This document shows positions 52,501 to 60,224 of a DNA stretch of 64,000 nucleotides, one piece after another (the first letter of the stretch is position 1; every line of letters starts with the position of its first letter). The stretch spans positions 1 to 64,000 of the forward strand of contig NZ_FOTL01000005.1 of the NCBI RefSeq assembly GCF_900114585.1, given 5' to 3'. Below the pieces are notes generated by a model. The model made no database searches, had not been told where the DNA came from, and saw only the letters and a list, made by a program, of their open reading frames with translations. A program made the translations under genes and the position numbers. The DNA comes from Methanobrevibacter olleyae. GTDB taxonomy: Archaea; Methanobacteriota; Methanobacteria; Methanobacteriales; Methanobacteriaceae.

Positions 52501-53409
52501 AGAATCTGCATCTAATACCTGATACATAGTTTTATAGTGTAATTTTTCATCAACATCTTCTTCTTCAAAGGTATCGTCATAAACATTTTTGCTAGGATTA
52601 AATATAGCTTGAATCAACTCATTTTTAGTTAAGTCCACATCTTTATGCCAACTTTCAGGATTTAAGTCATTATACATAACAAATTTTGTAAATGAGAAGA
52701 ATCCTAAAGCTACATCATCTTTTATATCCCATTTGCCAAATGCTTTAATTGCCTTTTTAACCTCTAGTAAATATTGATTTACACCTTCAATATAAGATGT
52801 TTGCTCAAATTTAGGTAATTCAATACCTGCTTCACGTAATTTAGCTTGTATAGAAATATTATTTTGTATATCTTCCCCAGTCCAAGATAAAGAAAAGGAA
52901 TTTCCTACTTTCTTACGTTCCATAGCTACTGGAATAAGAATAAGGGGAGCTAAATTCTTTTGTCTTGGCTTTTTCTTATCAACCCATTCTATAAAACCAA
53001 GAGCTATATAAAGAATATTATAACCTTGTTCTTGAAGCATAGTTTTAGATTGCTGGTCAATATAAAATAATCTTTTCTGAAGCTCACTTGGAGTTAAATT
53101 AGCTTTTAATGTTTTATCTGTTTCTGAGGATAAAAATTCTTTAGTTTGGTCAATGAAAGCATGAGCTTTAGATTTTTTAGTCTCTTTTTTATTAGCAGAG
53201 AAATACATTTTTTTATTTTCTAAAACAAGGATTTTATATACATTCATAGGTGATTGATTGATAATATTGAGATTCCTATTTCTTGCTTTAAAACTAAGAA
53301 GAGGGTTTCTTAAAGTTAAGTCTAAGAGTTCTTTTCTTAGATTCTTAAACTCCTTCTCAATATCTTTATTAGATATAGTGTTATTTTTTGATGGTGTTCT
53401 AAATTGCAT
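46546..53409 (-). CDS. DUF4011-helicase-nuclease-DUF3320 protein, Hhe-like defence candidate
   Basis: 2287 residues. Order: DUF4011 (1-~310, LRKELLDLTLRNPLLSFKAR); SF1 helicase with Walker A VEGPPGTGKSQTIVN (~322-336), Walker B VVIFDEASQVKPEDAL (~955), GDTQQLPPTSFF, motif IV HYRSRHESLI, ETIQGDERDVILIS and VLITRAREKC; a Vsr/MTES_1575-type endonuclease domain (~1240-1360, FRVDLAIIDPDNPGKYILGI...ARDRDRLREQVLNGLGW...IWSTDW); a roughly 720-residue acidic, Asn/Ser/Asp-rich low-complexity stretch (~1375-2095); and a C-terminal DUF3320-like domain (IVAVEGPVHVDIVIRRL). This combination matches the single-protein Hhe system described by Gao and colleagues. Predicted anti-phage or anti-plasmid nuclease-helicase. 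The long insert is unusual. Confidence 0.85.
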   Translation of the reverse strand: MQFRTPSKNNTISNKDIEKEFKNLRKELLDLTLRNPLLSFKARNRNLNIINQSPMNVYKILVLENKKMYFSANKKETKKSKAHAFIDQTKEFLSSETDKTLKANLTPSELQKRLFYIDQQSKTMLQEQGYNILYIALGFIEWVDKKKPRQKNLAPLILIPVAMERKKVGNSFSLSWTGEDIQNNISIQAKLREAGIELPKFEQTSYIEGVNQYLLEVKKAIKAFGKWDIKDDVALGFFSFTKFVMYNDLNPESWHKDVDLTKNELIQAIFNPSKNVYDDTFEEEDVDEKLHYKTMYQVLDADSSQIAAIENVKAGHNLVVEGPPGTGKSQTIVNLIAELIAEGKTVLFVSEKMAALEVVKSRLDSVGLGKFVLELHSHKTRRKQLLKNLKKATNVRATRDLKLDQTLRKLENLRNQLDEYAEIIHSPVAKVNLSPFELYGMKESSEDYFARKNKLLPLVRFNDAENLSIKDLDDIIISLENLAELYSTISKNNPWSYCNPKSLLPGDLREIELLIRDSLESLANFRFEMDIINEIYGIKIPNTLKEYEDSITALNILNSESANLVDSSILLSKVWFNNPQKSLELIRLLEHYQHASGLFNKFTDYLLLADLDRIIFDLEKDLNKKFRLFGGNSHKEELYKLYNANVPSDKEALNDLIKVRNHIKIRQSLKDNEEIARAYFGDLWSKNADINELKQVANWMNKFVYLISNGTFTKNTVKILSNELLHNSIDSGIEEYVEKGNKFYENLKKLESKLNPRSKIIFKKETEDVPFDKWENQLNKWKGQLSSLHLWSQYSNTKKACMNTEASLFIKAIEKRNIKKDDVKPLVLGNFADSLLNIVFNENDTLATFIGELHENRIGEFKDLDRKIINLNRKRIFNKLNNQIPKIYGATNDPEAKVLAGEFTRKSGHLPVRTLLEKAGGTIKKIKPVFMMSPLSIAQYLDPTNPKLEFDVVIFDEASQVKPEDALGAFMRGKTAVVMGDTQQLPPTSFFDQMTDSESGEEVATALDMESILHLCKLSFPVKMLKWHYRSRHESLINISNKEFYDNELLVYPSPSHNDLELGLKFHYNPNTAYHRGEGSANPLEAKDLVKEIFKHFEKHGDKKSLGVGTFSVAQKNAILEELEIERKAHPEFEPLFSDKREERFFVKNLETIQGDERDVILISVGYGYDTEGKMSLNFGPLNQDGGERRLNVLITRAREKCVVFTNFRAHDIHLTANPPFGVKSLQSFLEYAESLSLNQFIDEEEYEEAPFEDAIYNFISENGYQVDKKVGCAGFRVDLAIIDPDNPGKYILGIQCDGNNYASSKVARDRDRLREQVLNGLGWNIYHIWSTDWYRNRDLARAKLLESIESTIINTKVLNLKKKISDVESMKINPVTTVVLDNSSEDGIDNDKTKKDQINEIKEKSPKDREKDDLINRYLEDFDEELNKNLNENSDYDVELNKNLNENSDYDENSDAIDESSNIDNSNDINDYDDSYNDDSNDINDYDNSDEDDSSEIDNSSDLENSSTLDDSNDYNNKFKEFNEEEKEEENDNLSDFDEKSKAINENSNEDKSFDNSGIVEGEFKLKDDLSKSNETKQYNLNNKQNKNNINHANDINHQNSQNNKAKSLMNRLKDIGDEISINFQNNDSQSSKKHQKVQSEQVNKKPKNISKEENIKEKPKKELNEELIEEISVNSTDELNLNNTNNNTNNNTNTDVNENVNIYEEDIINNNHGSIENTSEDILEEINNEYLNNNKSEGNENMRGYRAPRRKKKEESFDESPDVIVPISAEKRNNQINSYDENLDYISPIKENEHDGLKDKRKSKNLSNEDDDSIHEYYSESNLNQKINKSPKSDSTDSNNPYYYSAVGIENALKKNAVQYPKNDDRNKIGIAGTVNSLKNEMLYLKASMDEIENPSEREMVYVIDRSADDEFFKDPNDSYNETVIAEGSQTNPYENKEYYNDNYSEERYNSQYQKTYDNSSTSEDNHQSLFNSKKHEYLDKIEEYTNSATDDDSYIEFSENDYMEIENEAIIPINSTANQENTIYQDSREALSEFREDTVPIDSSQPNINESISDSEDLIDGIEIDDDLFEDIISDIGQGYQDLENERNKEANVLSAVDNTRLTPSGELNDYIEEYSEIQDIIIKSSSEIYDDEKKLATAVMDIVAVEGPVHVDIVIRRLRESCGLSRAGTKFKNAIFEAINRNEAHLNLIRENDFLFMDYDSIKLRKRVKPNIDLISEVEIEKAVDLVLSFEKSLKVNDLAKKVSRAFGFKSTSKKTSNKITLVIDAMIGKGILINNNGKIEFR

Positions 53410-53671
53410 AGTTATAATCCCTTACTTTAGAATTTTAAGAATTTTTTTAATACAATATTATTTATATTTATAGTAATTTATAAAGTTTTGTAAATAGCAT
53501 TTTTTATTTAAAAACTTAAATTTTATTGAATTTAAACATAATTACTTTTAACTGATTTTAATGATTTTTTAAGAGATTATCTTTGATATTTTTTAAAAAA
53601 TTAAACTAAATGACTATGATTTATAGAAATATCCATAAAATCTTCTATTTAACTAAAATAAAATATGATTT

Positions 53672-53835
53672 ATTATTTAAATTTATTTAGTTTAATAAAA
53701 TCAAAAGATGGTTTATTGTTTAAATTTATTTAGTTTAATAAAATCAAAAGATGGTTTATTGTTTAAATATATTTAGTTTAATAAAATCAAAAGATGGTTT
53801 ATTGTTTAAATTTATTTAGTTTAATAAAATCAAAA
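53672..53835 (+). repeat. 43-bp tandem repeat, four copies
   Basis: AAATCAAAAGATGGTTTATT units at 53698, 53741 and 53784, with a fourth, diverging copy at 53827. The array sits between the helicase gene and the aldo/keto reductase promoter. The rest of 53410-53671 shows nothing. Confidence 0.92.
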
Positions 53836-53837
53836 CA

Positions 53838-53847
53838 TTTATATATA
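53838..53847 (+). promoter_or_regulatory. TATA box candidate for the aldo/keto reductase
   Basis: TTTATATATA about 90 bases before the ATG at 53937. Confidence 0.5.
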
Positions 53848-53936
53848 CAATTATGTAAAATAGAAATTATATATATGATTTGCTATGATTTAGAAAGTAT
53901 TTTTTTATTAATTTTTTAATTTTAAGGAGATTGAAA

Positions 53937-55076
53937 ATGGACTATAAATCAAAATTTGGATTTGGATGTATGAGATTACCTCAAACTGATGAAAATGACC
54001 CTACTAAAATAGACCAAGAGCTATTTAACGAAATGGTAGATATTTATATGGAAAAAGGATTTAACTACTTTGATACATCTTATGCTTATCATAATGGACT
54101 AAGTGAAATAGCTATTAGAAAGGCAGTTGTAGAAAGATATCCTCGCCAATCCTATAAAATATGTGATAAGATGCCTACCTGGGCACTAAGTAGTGAAGAA
54201 GATAACGATAAATTTGTAAATACTATGCTTGAAAGACTAGGAATTGATTATTTTGATGTGTTTTTTGTACATAATATTAATATTCCTTGGTTAAAATTAG
54301 CAGAAGAATATAATACATTTGAATATGTAAAAAATATGAAGGAAAAAGGTATAGCAAAGAAAATAGGAATCAGTTTCCATGACAATGCAGATTTACTTGA
54401 AAAAGTTCTTGATAAATATGCTAATATTCTTGATATAGTACAGTTAGAACTTAACTATCTGGATTGGGAAGATCCAGCTATTGAAGCTCGTAAATGCTAT
54501 AATTTATGTGTTAAACATAAGATCGATGTTTATGTTATGGAACCATTAAAAGGCGGAGTGATTGTTAATCAACCAGAGGATATTAAAAATAATTTTATAG
54601 AGTTTAATCCAGATAAATCAATTGCAAGCTTTGCAATGAGATTTTGTGCATCCTTAGAACATGTGAAAATGGTTTTAAGTGGAATGAATAAAATGGAAGA
54701 TCTTTTAGATAACTGTAATACTTTTGAAAACTTTCTGCCTTTATCCGAAAAAGAGAATGAGTTTTTAGAATCACAAGCAAATAAATTGAGAGAAAAATTA
54801 GCAGTTCCATGTAGTGAATGTGGCTACTGCCTTAAAGCATGCCCTTTAGAGATTCCTATTCCGGAATATTTCACTTTATATAATCATCATAAAGTACAGC
54901 CGGAATCTAATATTTATAGGTTGTATTACGATAAATTAGGTGAAGAAAAGATTCCAGCTAGTGATTGTACTAAATGTGAAACTTGTATAGATTACTGTAC
55001 ACAAAAAATAAACATTCCTGATGAATTGGAAAAAATATGTGAGGATTTTAAAGAGGGATTTAGTCCTTATAGTTGA
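53937..55076 (+). CDS. Aldo/keto reductase with C-terminal [4Fe-4S] domain
   Basis: 379 residues from ATG 53937, with AAGGAG at a normal distance; TTG at 53931 is too close to that site. N-terminal AKR barrel: FGFGCMRLPQTD, NYFDTSYAYHNG with catalytic Asp/Tyr near residue 47-52, HNINIPWL and KIGISFHDN. The C-terminal 100 residues hold CSECGYCLKACPLEIPIP and CTKCETCIDYC, two ferredoxin-type iron-sulfur clusters. Such proteins are common in anaerobes; the substrate is unknown, electrons probably come from ferredoxin. The gene stands alone. Confidence 0.9.
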   Translation: MDYKSKFGFGCMRLPQTDENDPTKIDQELFNEMVDIYMEKGFNYFDTSYAYHNGLSEIAIRKAVVERYPRQSYKICDKMPTWALSSEEDNDKFVNTMLERLGIDYFDVFFVHNINIPWLKLAEEYNTFEYVKNMKEKGIAKKIGISFHDNADLLEKVLDKYANILDIVQLELNYLDWEDPAIEARKCYNLCVKHKIDVYVMEPLKGGVIVNQPEDIKNNFIEFNPDKSIASFAMRFCASLEHVKMVLSGMNKMEDLLDNCNTFENFLPLSEKENEFLESQANKLREKLAVPCSECGYCLKACPLEIPIPEYFTLYNHHKVQPESNIYRLYYDKLGEEKIPASDCTKCETCIDYCTQKINIPDELEKICEDFKEGFSPYS

Positions 55077-55170
55077 GCTTCATAATCTTTTTCTATTATA
55101 AAAAATATGAATTAATCATTAAATATTTAGATTTTATCATTGAAATATTATTAAAATTAATAAAAAAATA

Positions 55171-55276
55171 AAAAAAGAAAATAAATTTTTATTAAAATAA
55201 TTTAAATTAATAAGATTTTTATAAAAAAGAAAATAAATTTTTATTAAAATAATTTAAATTAATAAGATTTTTATAA
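55171..55276 (+). repeat. 52-bp tandem repeat, two copies
   Basis: AAAAAAGAAAATAAATTTTT units at about 55171 and 55223, in the gap between convergent genes. Confidence 0.85.
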
Positions 55277-55351
55277 AAAATTATTTTAATAATCTTTCTA
55301 AAAGGAGTTTTATTAAATTAATTAATAATAAATGAAATTTTAATAAAATGA

Positions 55352-56401
55352 TTATTCTAAACTATTAATAGCAGCTACAATCAATTGAATTGTATTTTCA
55401 ACATCTTCCATGCTTGCTATGCTAACAGTTGTGTGAATGTATCTTGTAGGAACAGATAAAACACCTGTTGGAATACCTTCTTTTGTAAGGTGAATAGCTG
55501 TACCATCAGTAGTACCGCCGTCACTTACTTCAAGTTGGAATGGAATTTCTTCATTCTCACCAGTACCAATTAATAAATCTCTAATAGATTTAGGAGTGAT
55601 AATTCCCCTACCACTTGCATCGATTAAGATAACAGCAGGTCCTTTTCCAATAACTACAGGAGCTTCATCAGGTTTTATTCCCGGATGATCACCAGATAAT
55701 GTTACATCAAGAGCAAATGCCATATCTGGATTTAATTTATAAGAACTTACCTTTGCTCCTTTCAATCCTACTTCTTCCTGTGTTGTTCCAACACCATAAA
55801 CAGTAGCTTTAGAATCTACTCTTTTTAAAACTTCCATCATTACATAACAACCAAGACGATTATCTAAAGCTTTAGACATTATCAAGTTATTTGGAAATGC
55901 TTCAAACCAAGATTTAAAGGTAATTGGATTTCCAATAGAAACCATTTCTTCTGCCTGTTCTTTATCTTTTGCTCCAATATCAATAAACATTTCATCAAAA
56001 GGAACAACTTTTTTTCTTTCTTCAGGTTTAGTAATATGAGGAGGTTTAGAACCAATCACTCCAGTTACATCCCCATTTTTAGAGTGAACTACAACTGTTT
56101 GATTCATTAACATTTGGTCATTAATTCCACCAATTGTTGAAAATTTAATATATCCATTATCATCAATATATCTTACCATTAATCCAATTTCATCCATATG
56201 AGATGCAAGCATTACTTTTGGCCCTTTTTTAGAAGAACCTTTTTTAGTAGCTATTACATTACCCATTGCATCTGTTTCAATATCATCAACTACATCTTTT
56301 AATTCTCTTTTAATAATCTCTGCAATCTTTTCTTCAAATCCAGAGATACCTGGAGTCATACAGAGCTCTTCTACTAATTTAATTTCTTTTTCAAAAGACA
56401 T
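55352..56401 (-). CDS. M42 family aminopeptidase
   Basis: 349 residues from ATG 56401, preceded by AAGGTGA; a GTG at 56410 is part of that site. Metal motifs MLASHMDEIGLM (H, D), ALDNRLGCYVMM (bridging Asp), GTTQEEVGLKGA (catalytic Glu pair), FALDVTLSGDHP, and the C-terminal TRYIHTTVS histidine. Dinuclear zinc or cobalt tetrahedral aminopeptidase, usually cytosolic and involved in peptide turnover. Often annotated as glutamyl or endoglucanase-type M42. Confidence 0.92.
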   Translation of the reverse strand: MSFEKEIKLVEELCMTPGISGFEEKIAEIIKRELKDVVDDIETDAMGNVIATKKGSSKKGPKVMLASHMDEIGLMVRYIDDNGYIKFSTIGGINDQMLMNQTVVVHSKNGDVTGVIGSKPPHITKPEERKKVVPFDEMFIDIGAKDKEQAEEMVSIGNPITFKSWFEAFPNNLIMSKALDNRLGCYVMMEVLKRVDSKATVYGVGTTQEEVGLKGAKVSSYKLNPDMAFALDVTLSGDHPGIKPDEAPVVIGKGPAVILIDASGRGIITPKSIRDLLIGTGENEEIPFQLEVSDGGTTDGTAIHLTKEGIPTGVLSVPTRYIHTTVSIASMEDVENTIQLIVAAINSLE

Positions 56402-56795
56402 ATATTTCACCTTATATATTATATAATTAGTTTAATAAGTTTATAAAATTTTCTTATATTAATATGATATATTAAAAGTTTAATAAATTATTTTAGAGGC
56501 CTGATGATTTTAGTTTTTTATGAGGATTGTTCTATGGATGTCTTTAACTAAAATTCCTCTGATACTATAAATTTGCCTAAAATACATTCAAAATAAAGGA
56601 TTTTTTCAACTGATTTTGGCATATATTCCTATATGAATAATTTTAAATATTTCTTTTAACAAACTATAATTTAGGTTTTTGGTATCTAAATTTAATCTAT
56701 ACTCCATTTAAAATAGAAAAAGAATTTTAAAACTTAAATAAAACTAATAAAAAACTTTTAAAATAATCTATAAGATAATTCCAATCTGTGATTTG
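56402..56795. other. Gap with possible structured elements
   Basis: No gene. An imperfect hairpin pairs GATTTTAGTT near 56510 with AACTAAAATTCC near 56555, and a small palindrome CATATA-TTCC-TATATG lies near 56620, about 170 bases before the exporter gene; it could be an operator. Weak evidence for both. Confidence 0.3.
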
Positions 56796-58193
56796 ATGGA
56801 TTCTAAGAAAACTTACATATATGTAATTATTATTGCAGTACTTGCAAATTTTTTAGCAGCATACACCTCAAATACTGTTGTAATGGCACTACCTCAAATA
56901 GCATATGAACTTAAATTAAGTAATATAATGCAAAATTGGATTGTAACTATTTACTTAATAACAATAGCTGTTTTAAGTGTTCCCCTTGGAAAAATAGCTT
57001 CAAAAAAAGGATTTAAAAGATCATTCATATTTGGTTCAATAATATTCTTTTTAGGAGCAATAGGAACAGTATTAGCTAGCGATATCCCAAATTTATTTTT
57101 CTTTAGAATATTTCAAGCTATTGGAGCATCATTCACATTTGTTTGTGCATTGTCTATGATTGTAAGTGCAGTACCTCCAAACAAAAGAGGAGCCGCAATT
57201 GGAATCAATATTGCATCAGGCCACATTGGAATAAGTTTAGCTCCAGTACTTGGAGGTTTTCTAACATATAATTTTGGATGGAGAAGTATCTTCATTATAA
57301 CATTTCCAATAAGCATTCTAATCATTCTATTTACAATATTTAAAGTTAAGGATGAATGGAAATTAGGTGAAGATGATAAAATCGATACAATAGGTGGAAT
57401 AGTCTATGCTTTAGGGATTACAACATTTATTTATGGATTTACAACTCTCAATCAACTTAAAGGTTTGATTTTTACAACAATTGGAATTATAATCCTTCTT
57501 TTATTCATAATTTTTGAGATTAAATCTGAAACACCTATATTCGATATATCTCTCTATAAAAATAAGATATTTACACTATCAAATATTGCCTATTTATTTA
57601 GTTATATTGGAGTATTTGCTGTAACTACCATCATGAACTATCACTTTCAGTATATAAGATCTTGGAATCCAGATATAACAGGTTTAATCTTATTAGCAAC
57701 CCCTCTAACACAGTCAATTATTACTCCATACAGTGGTAGATTATCAGATAGAGTCAATCCACAAAAATTATGTTCATTTGGAATGTTTATAGTAACTATT
57801 TCATTAATTATACTAGTGTCTGTAAATAGTAAAACTGATTTATGGATTATAGTATTTGCACTAGCTATGGAAGGGCTAGGTTATGGTTTGTTTTTATCTC
57901 CAAATACAAATAGCATTATGAGTAGTATTCCTAGGGAAAATACAGGTATGGGAAGTGCAGCAGTAACAACAATACGTATGATTGGTCAAACATTGAGTAT
58001 AGGATTGTTAAGTCTAGTATTTGCAATTGTAATGGGTAATGTATTGATCAGTCCTAAAGTCTATCCAGAATTAGCTAAAAGTTGTCAAATAACCTTAATT
58101 ATAGGGGTAGTATTGACTATTATTAGTTTAATTGCCTCTTTAATATCCATGAAAATAAACAATAAAAATTCATTAAAATTAAGTTTAAATTGA
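56796..58193 (+). CDS. MFS drug-resistance-type transporter (DHA2-like)
   Basis: 465 residues, about 14 membrane helices. Helix 1 contains SNTVVMALPQIAYELKLS, typical of DHA2 exporters (Asn/Thr before VALP), then VPLGKIASKKGFKRSF (motif A), and IFRIFQAIGASFTFVCALSM and SGRLSDRVNPQKLCSFG. It ends at the C-terminal helix pair. Probably a proton-driven exporter of a small molecule. Start is ATG 56796 rather than TTG 56793; GTGAT nearby. Convergent with the channel-like gene downstream. Confidence 0.9.
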   Translation: MDSKKTYIYVIIIAVLANFLAAYTSNTVVMALPQIAYELKLSNIMQNWIVTIYLITIAVLSVPLGKIASKKGFKRSFIFGSIIFFLGAIGTVLASDIPNLFFFRIFQAIGASFTFVCALSMIVSAVPPNKRGAAIGINIASGHIGISLAPVLGGFLTYNFGWRSIFIITFPISILIILFTIFKVKDEWKLGEDDKIDTIGGIVYALGITTFIYGFTTLNQLKGLIFTTIGIIILLLFIIFEIKSETPIFDISLYKNKIFTLSNIAYLFSYIGVFAVTTIMNYHFQYIRSWNPDITGLILLATPLTQSIITPYSGRLSDRVNPQKLCSFGMFIVTISLIILVSVNSKTDLWIIVFALAMEGLGYGLFLSPNTNSIMSSIPRENTGMGSAAVTTIRMIGQTLSIGLLSLVFAIVMGNVLISPKVYPELAKSCQITLIIGVVLTIISLIASLISMKINNKNSLKLSLN

Positions 58194-58239
58194 TTTTAAT
58201 ATATTAAAATAATTTAGACTTTAAACATTTAAATGATGA

Positions 58240-59157
58240 TTATTTTTCCTGATTTAAAATTTCATTTTGTTTTTCAATTAAACATTTTAAATCATTATTA
58301 ATTTGATTTTGATTATTAATTAACTGTTTTAATTCTTCATTAGTTTGTTTTTGTTCTTCAATTAAATTATCTTGGATTTTAATTCTTTGCTCAAAGTTTT
58401 CAGCATTTCCTTTAAATTTTCTATTCATAAGAGCAACTGCTAAAGTAGCAGTACCTATGCCAGATAGAATATAACCACTCCATACAAGGAATATATTCGA
58501 AAATTTACCTATAACACTATTACCTAAAACAGTATAACCATTACTTGTAAAAGCATTACTTATCATAACAACTGAATCAAGAACACCTACACTTTCACTA
58601 AGACAAGTAAGGACAAAAGCAATTATAATAATTACAAATAATAATACTGCAGTATATCCAATTCCTTTATCTCTAGTATATTTAATGAAATTCTTATAAA
58701 AATATTTAATGAAATAAATATCTATGAAAATGTGAATTAATTGGATGAAAAATACAATGAAAAACAGAATATTTGAACTATTTTTAGGTATATATAATGC
58801 ATAAATCGTAGCAATAGGCATCAAAGCTAGTAATATTAATTTATTTTCTCTTTCATATAATGCAACACAAACAACTGTTGATACAAATACATCCATCATT
58901 AATAATTCGTTAAATTCAATATGCATATAGAATATGATATTTATAACATTAGCTAAAAGCAATGTAGCCATAACTAAATAGAATATTTGTTTTAAAGTTT
59001 GAAGTTCTTCTTGAGGTATAAGATTATCTTGTGCATCTGTTCCAATTTCTTTATGATTTTTAATTTTATTTTTAATAAATGTTACGACATATGATATAAT
59101 ATAAATAGAAATTATTATTCCTATTGATACTATAATGCCTGTTTCTAGTTGATTCAT
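58240..59157 (-). CDS. Channel-like membrane protein with C-terminal coiled coil
   Basis: 305 residues, six to seven membrane helices, then a coiled coil (IKIQDNLIEEQKQTNEELKQ ... KQNEIL). Between the last two helices SNAFTSNGYTVLGNS resembles the pore loop of the two-helix K+ channel family but lacks the strict TVGYG filter. AVALMN then a charged tail follow. Probably an ion-channel-related protein; function not proven. Start is ATG with weak AAGAGA upstream. Confidence 0.62.
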   Translation of the reverse strand: MNQLETGIIVSIGIIISIYIISYVVTFIKNKIKNHKEIGTDAQDNLIPQEELQTLKQIFYLVMATLLLANVINIIFYMHIEFNELLMMDVFVSTVVCVALYERENKLILLALMPIATIYALYIPKNSSNILFFIVFFIQLIHIFIDIYFIKYFYKNFIKYTRDKGIGYTAVLLFVIIIIAFVLTCLSESVGVLDSVVMISNAFTSNGYTVLGNSVIGKFSNIFLVWSGYILSGIGTATLAVALMNRKFKGNAENFEQRIKIQDNLIEEQKQTNEELKQLINNQNQINNDLKCLIEKQNEILNQEK

Positions 59158-59397
59158 AATTATTCTCTTATTTTAAGAAAAATCACAGCTTGTAAAATAA
59201 TTACTAAAGAATTATTTAAACTCTTGCTATCTTTTTCTTTTTTTATTTATAATATATTTTGTGCTTCTTTTTTATATTTTTTGCAATGAGCAAAAACACT
59301 CATTTCAGTTTCAATTTCAATTCTTTAGATGAAATATGTAATGATTTAATAAAATATAATTAAATGCTATCACTCCAGCCATTATAATTAAAAACAA
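59158..59397. other. AT-rich gap, no feature seen
   Basis: No promoter, repeat or gene stands out, apart from a T-rich run at 59225-59275 that may end or begin transcription. Confidence 0.3.
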
Positions 59398-60066
59398 TTA
59401 TAAAATACTTTCATATTCAGAGTAATGATTAATGTTTATTAATTCATTGGGATGATTCTCTTCAACACCATAGAAATCAAAGCCATCTGCAAATATTTCT
59501 CTTAAAATAGGATTTAAATTATCGTCTTTATCTTTAAGATACTTGATTAATTCTTTTCTATCTGCAGCAAAAGGCATTCCCAAACCTTTAGCTGTATCTA
59601 ATTTTCCTATTTTAATTCTTCTAAGAACAGAAATAGTTTTTTTAGGATTGTTGGAATTTAAAATAGTGTTTATAATACTGTTAAATGTTTTTGTGCTAAC
59701 TGTAGGCTGGTCTCCTGTAACACATAAAGCTATATCTGATGAGATATTTTGAAGACCATTTAATAAAGATAGAGAAAGACCTACATCAATAGGATCATTT
59801 TTAACAATCTTTAGTCTATCATCATGAATATTATTAATAAAGGGTAATATTTCTTCAGAGTAATGACCAAGAACAACGATACATTCATGGATATTTTCAG
59901 TATTTAATACATTATGAATTGTAGTTTCGATAATGGTATTTGAATATTCCTTTGATTTTAGTGGAAGTGTAAGTTTATTTTGTAGAGGAATATTTCTTTC
60001 TTCCTGGTCCTTTCTCATTCTAGAATTTTTTCCAGCTGCAGTAATTACCGCTGAGACTGTAAGCAT
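59398..60066 (-). CDS. MobA-like NTP transferase
   Basis: 222 residues. N-terminal nucleotide-binding VSAVITAAGKNSRM (GxxSRM type), CIVVLGHYSEEI, DVGLSLSLLNGL, ALCVTGDQPTVS with the metal-binding aspartate, and KGLGMPFAADRKEL near the substrate loop. These fit the MobA/MocA/CofC-type nucleotidyltransferase fold, which activates a cofactor or sugar moiety with an NTP; the exact substrate cannot be read from sequence. AAGGTAAT precedes ATG. Not in an obvious operon. Confidence 0.78.
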   Translation of the reverse strand: MLTVSAVITAAGKNSRMRKDQEERNIPLQNKLTLPLKSKEYSNTIIETTIHNVLNTENIHECIVVLGHYSEEILPFINNIHDDRLKIVKNDPIDVGLSLSLLNGLQNISSDIALCVTGDQPTVSTKTFNSIINTILNSNNPKKTISVLRRIKIGKLDTAKGLGMPFAADRKELIKYLKDKDDNLNPILREIFADGFDFYGVEENHPNELININHYSEYESIL

Positions 60067-60079
60067 AGTATTACCTTAA

Positions 60080-60215
60080 ATAAATTATTTTAATTTAATT
60101 AATATAAAATTAATTATTATTTTCCTAGTTAAATAATCTTAATTTTAATTAATAGAAAATTTCCTAGTTAAATAATTTTAATTTAATTAATATAAAATTA
60201 ATTATTATTTTCCTA
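60080..60215 (-). repeat. Repeated AT-rich units before the nucleotidyltransferase
   Basis: Three imperfect copies of a unit including ATTTTCCTAGTTAAATAAT and TTTAATTAATATAAAATTAA between 60080 and 60215, overlapping the gap between the two minus-strand genes. Confidence 0.7.
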
Positions 60216-60224
60216 AAAATAATC

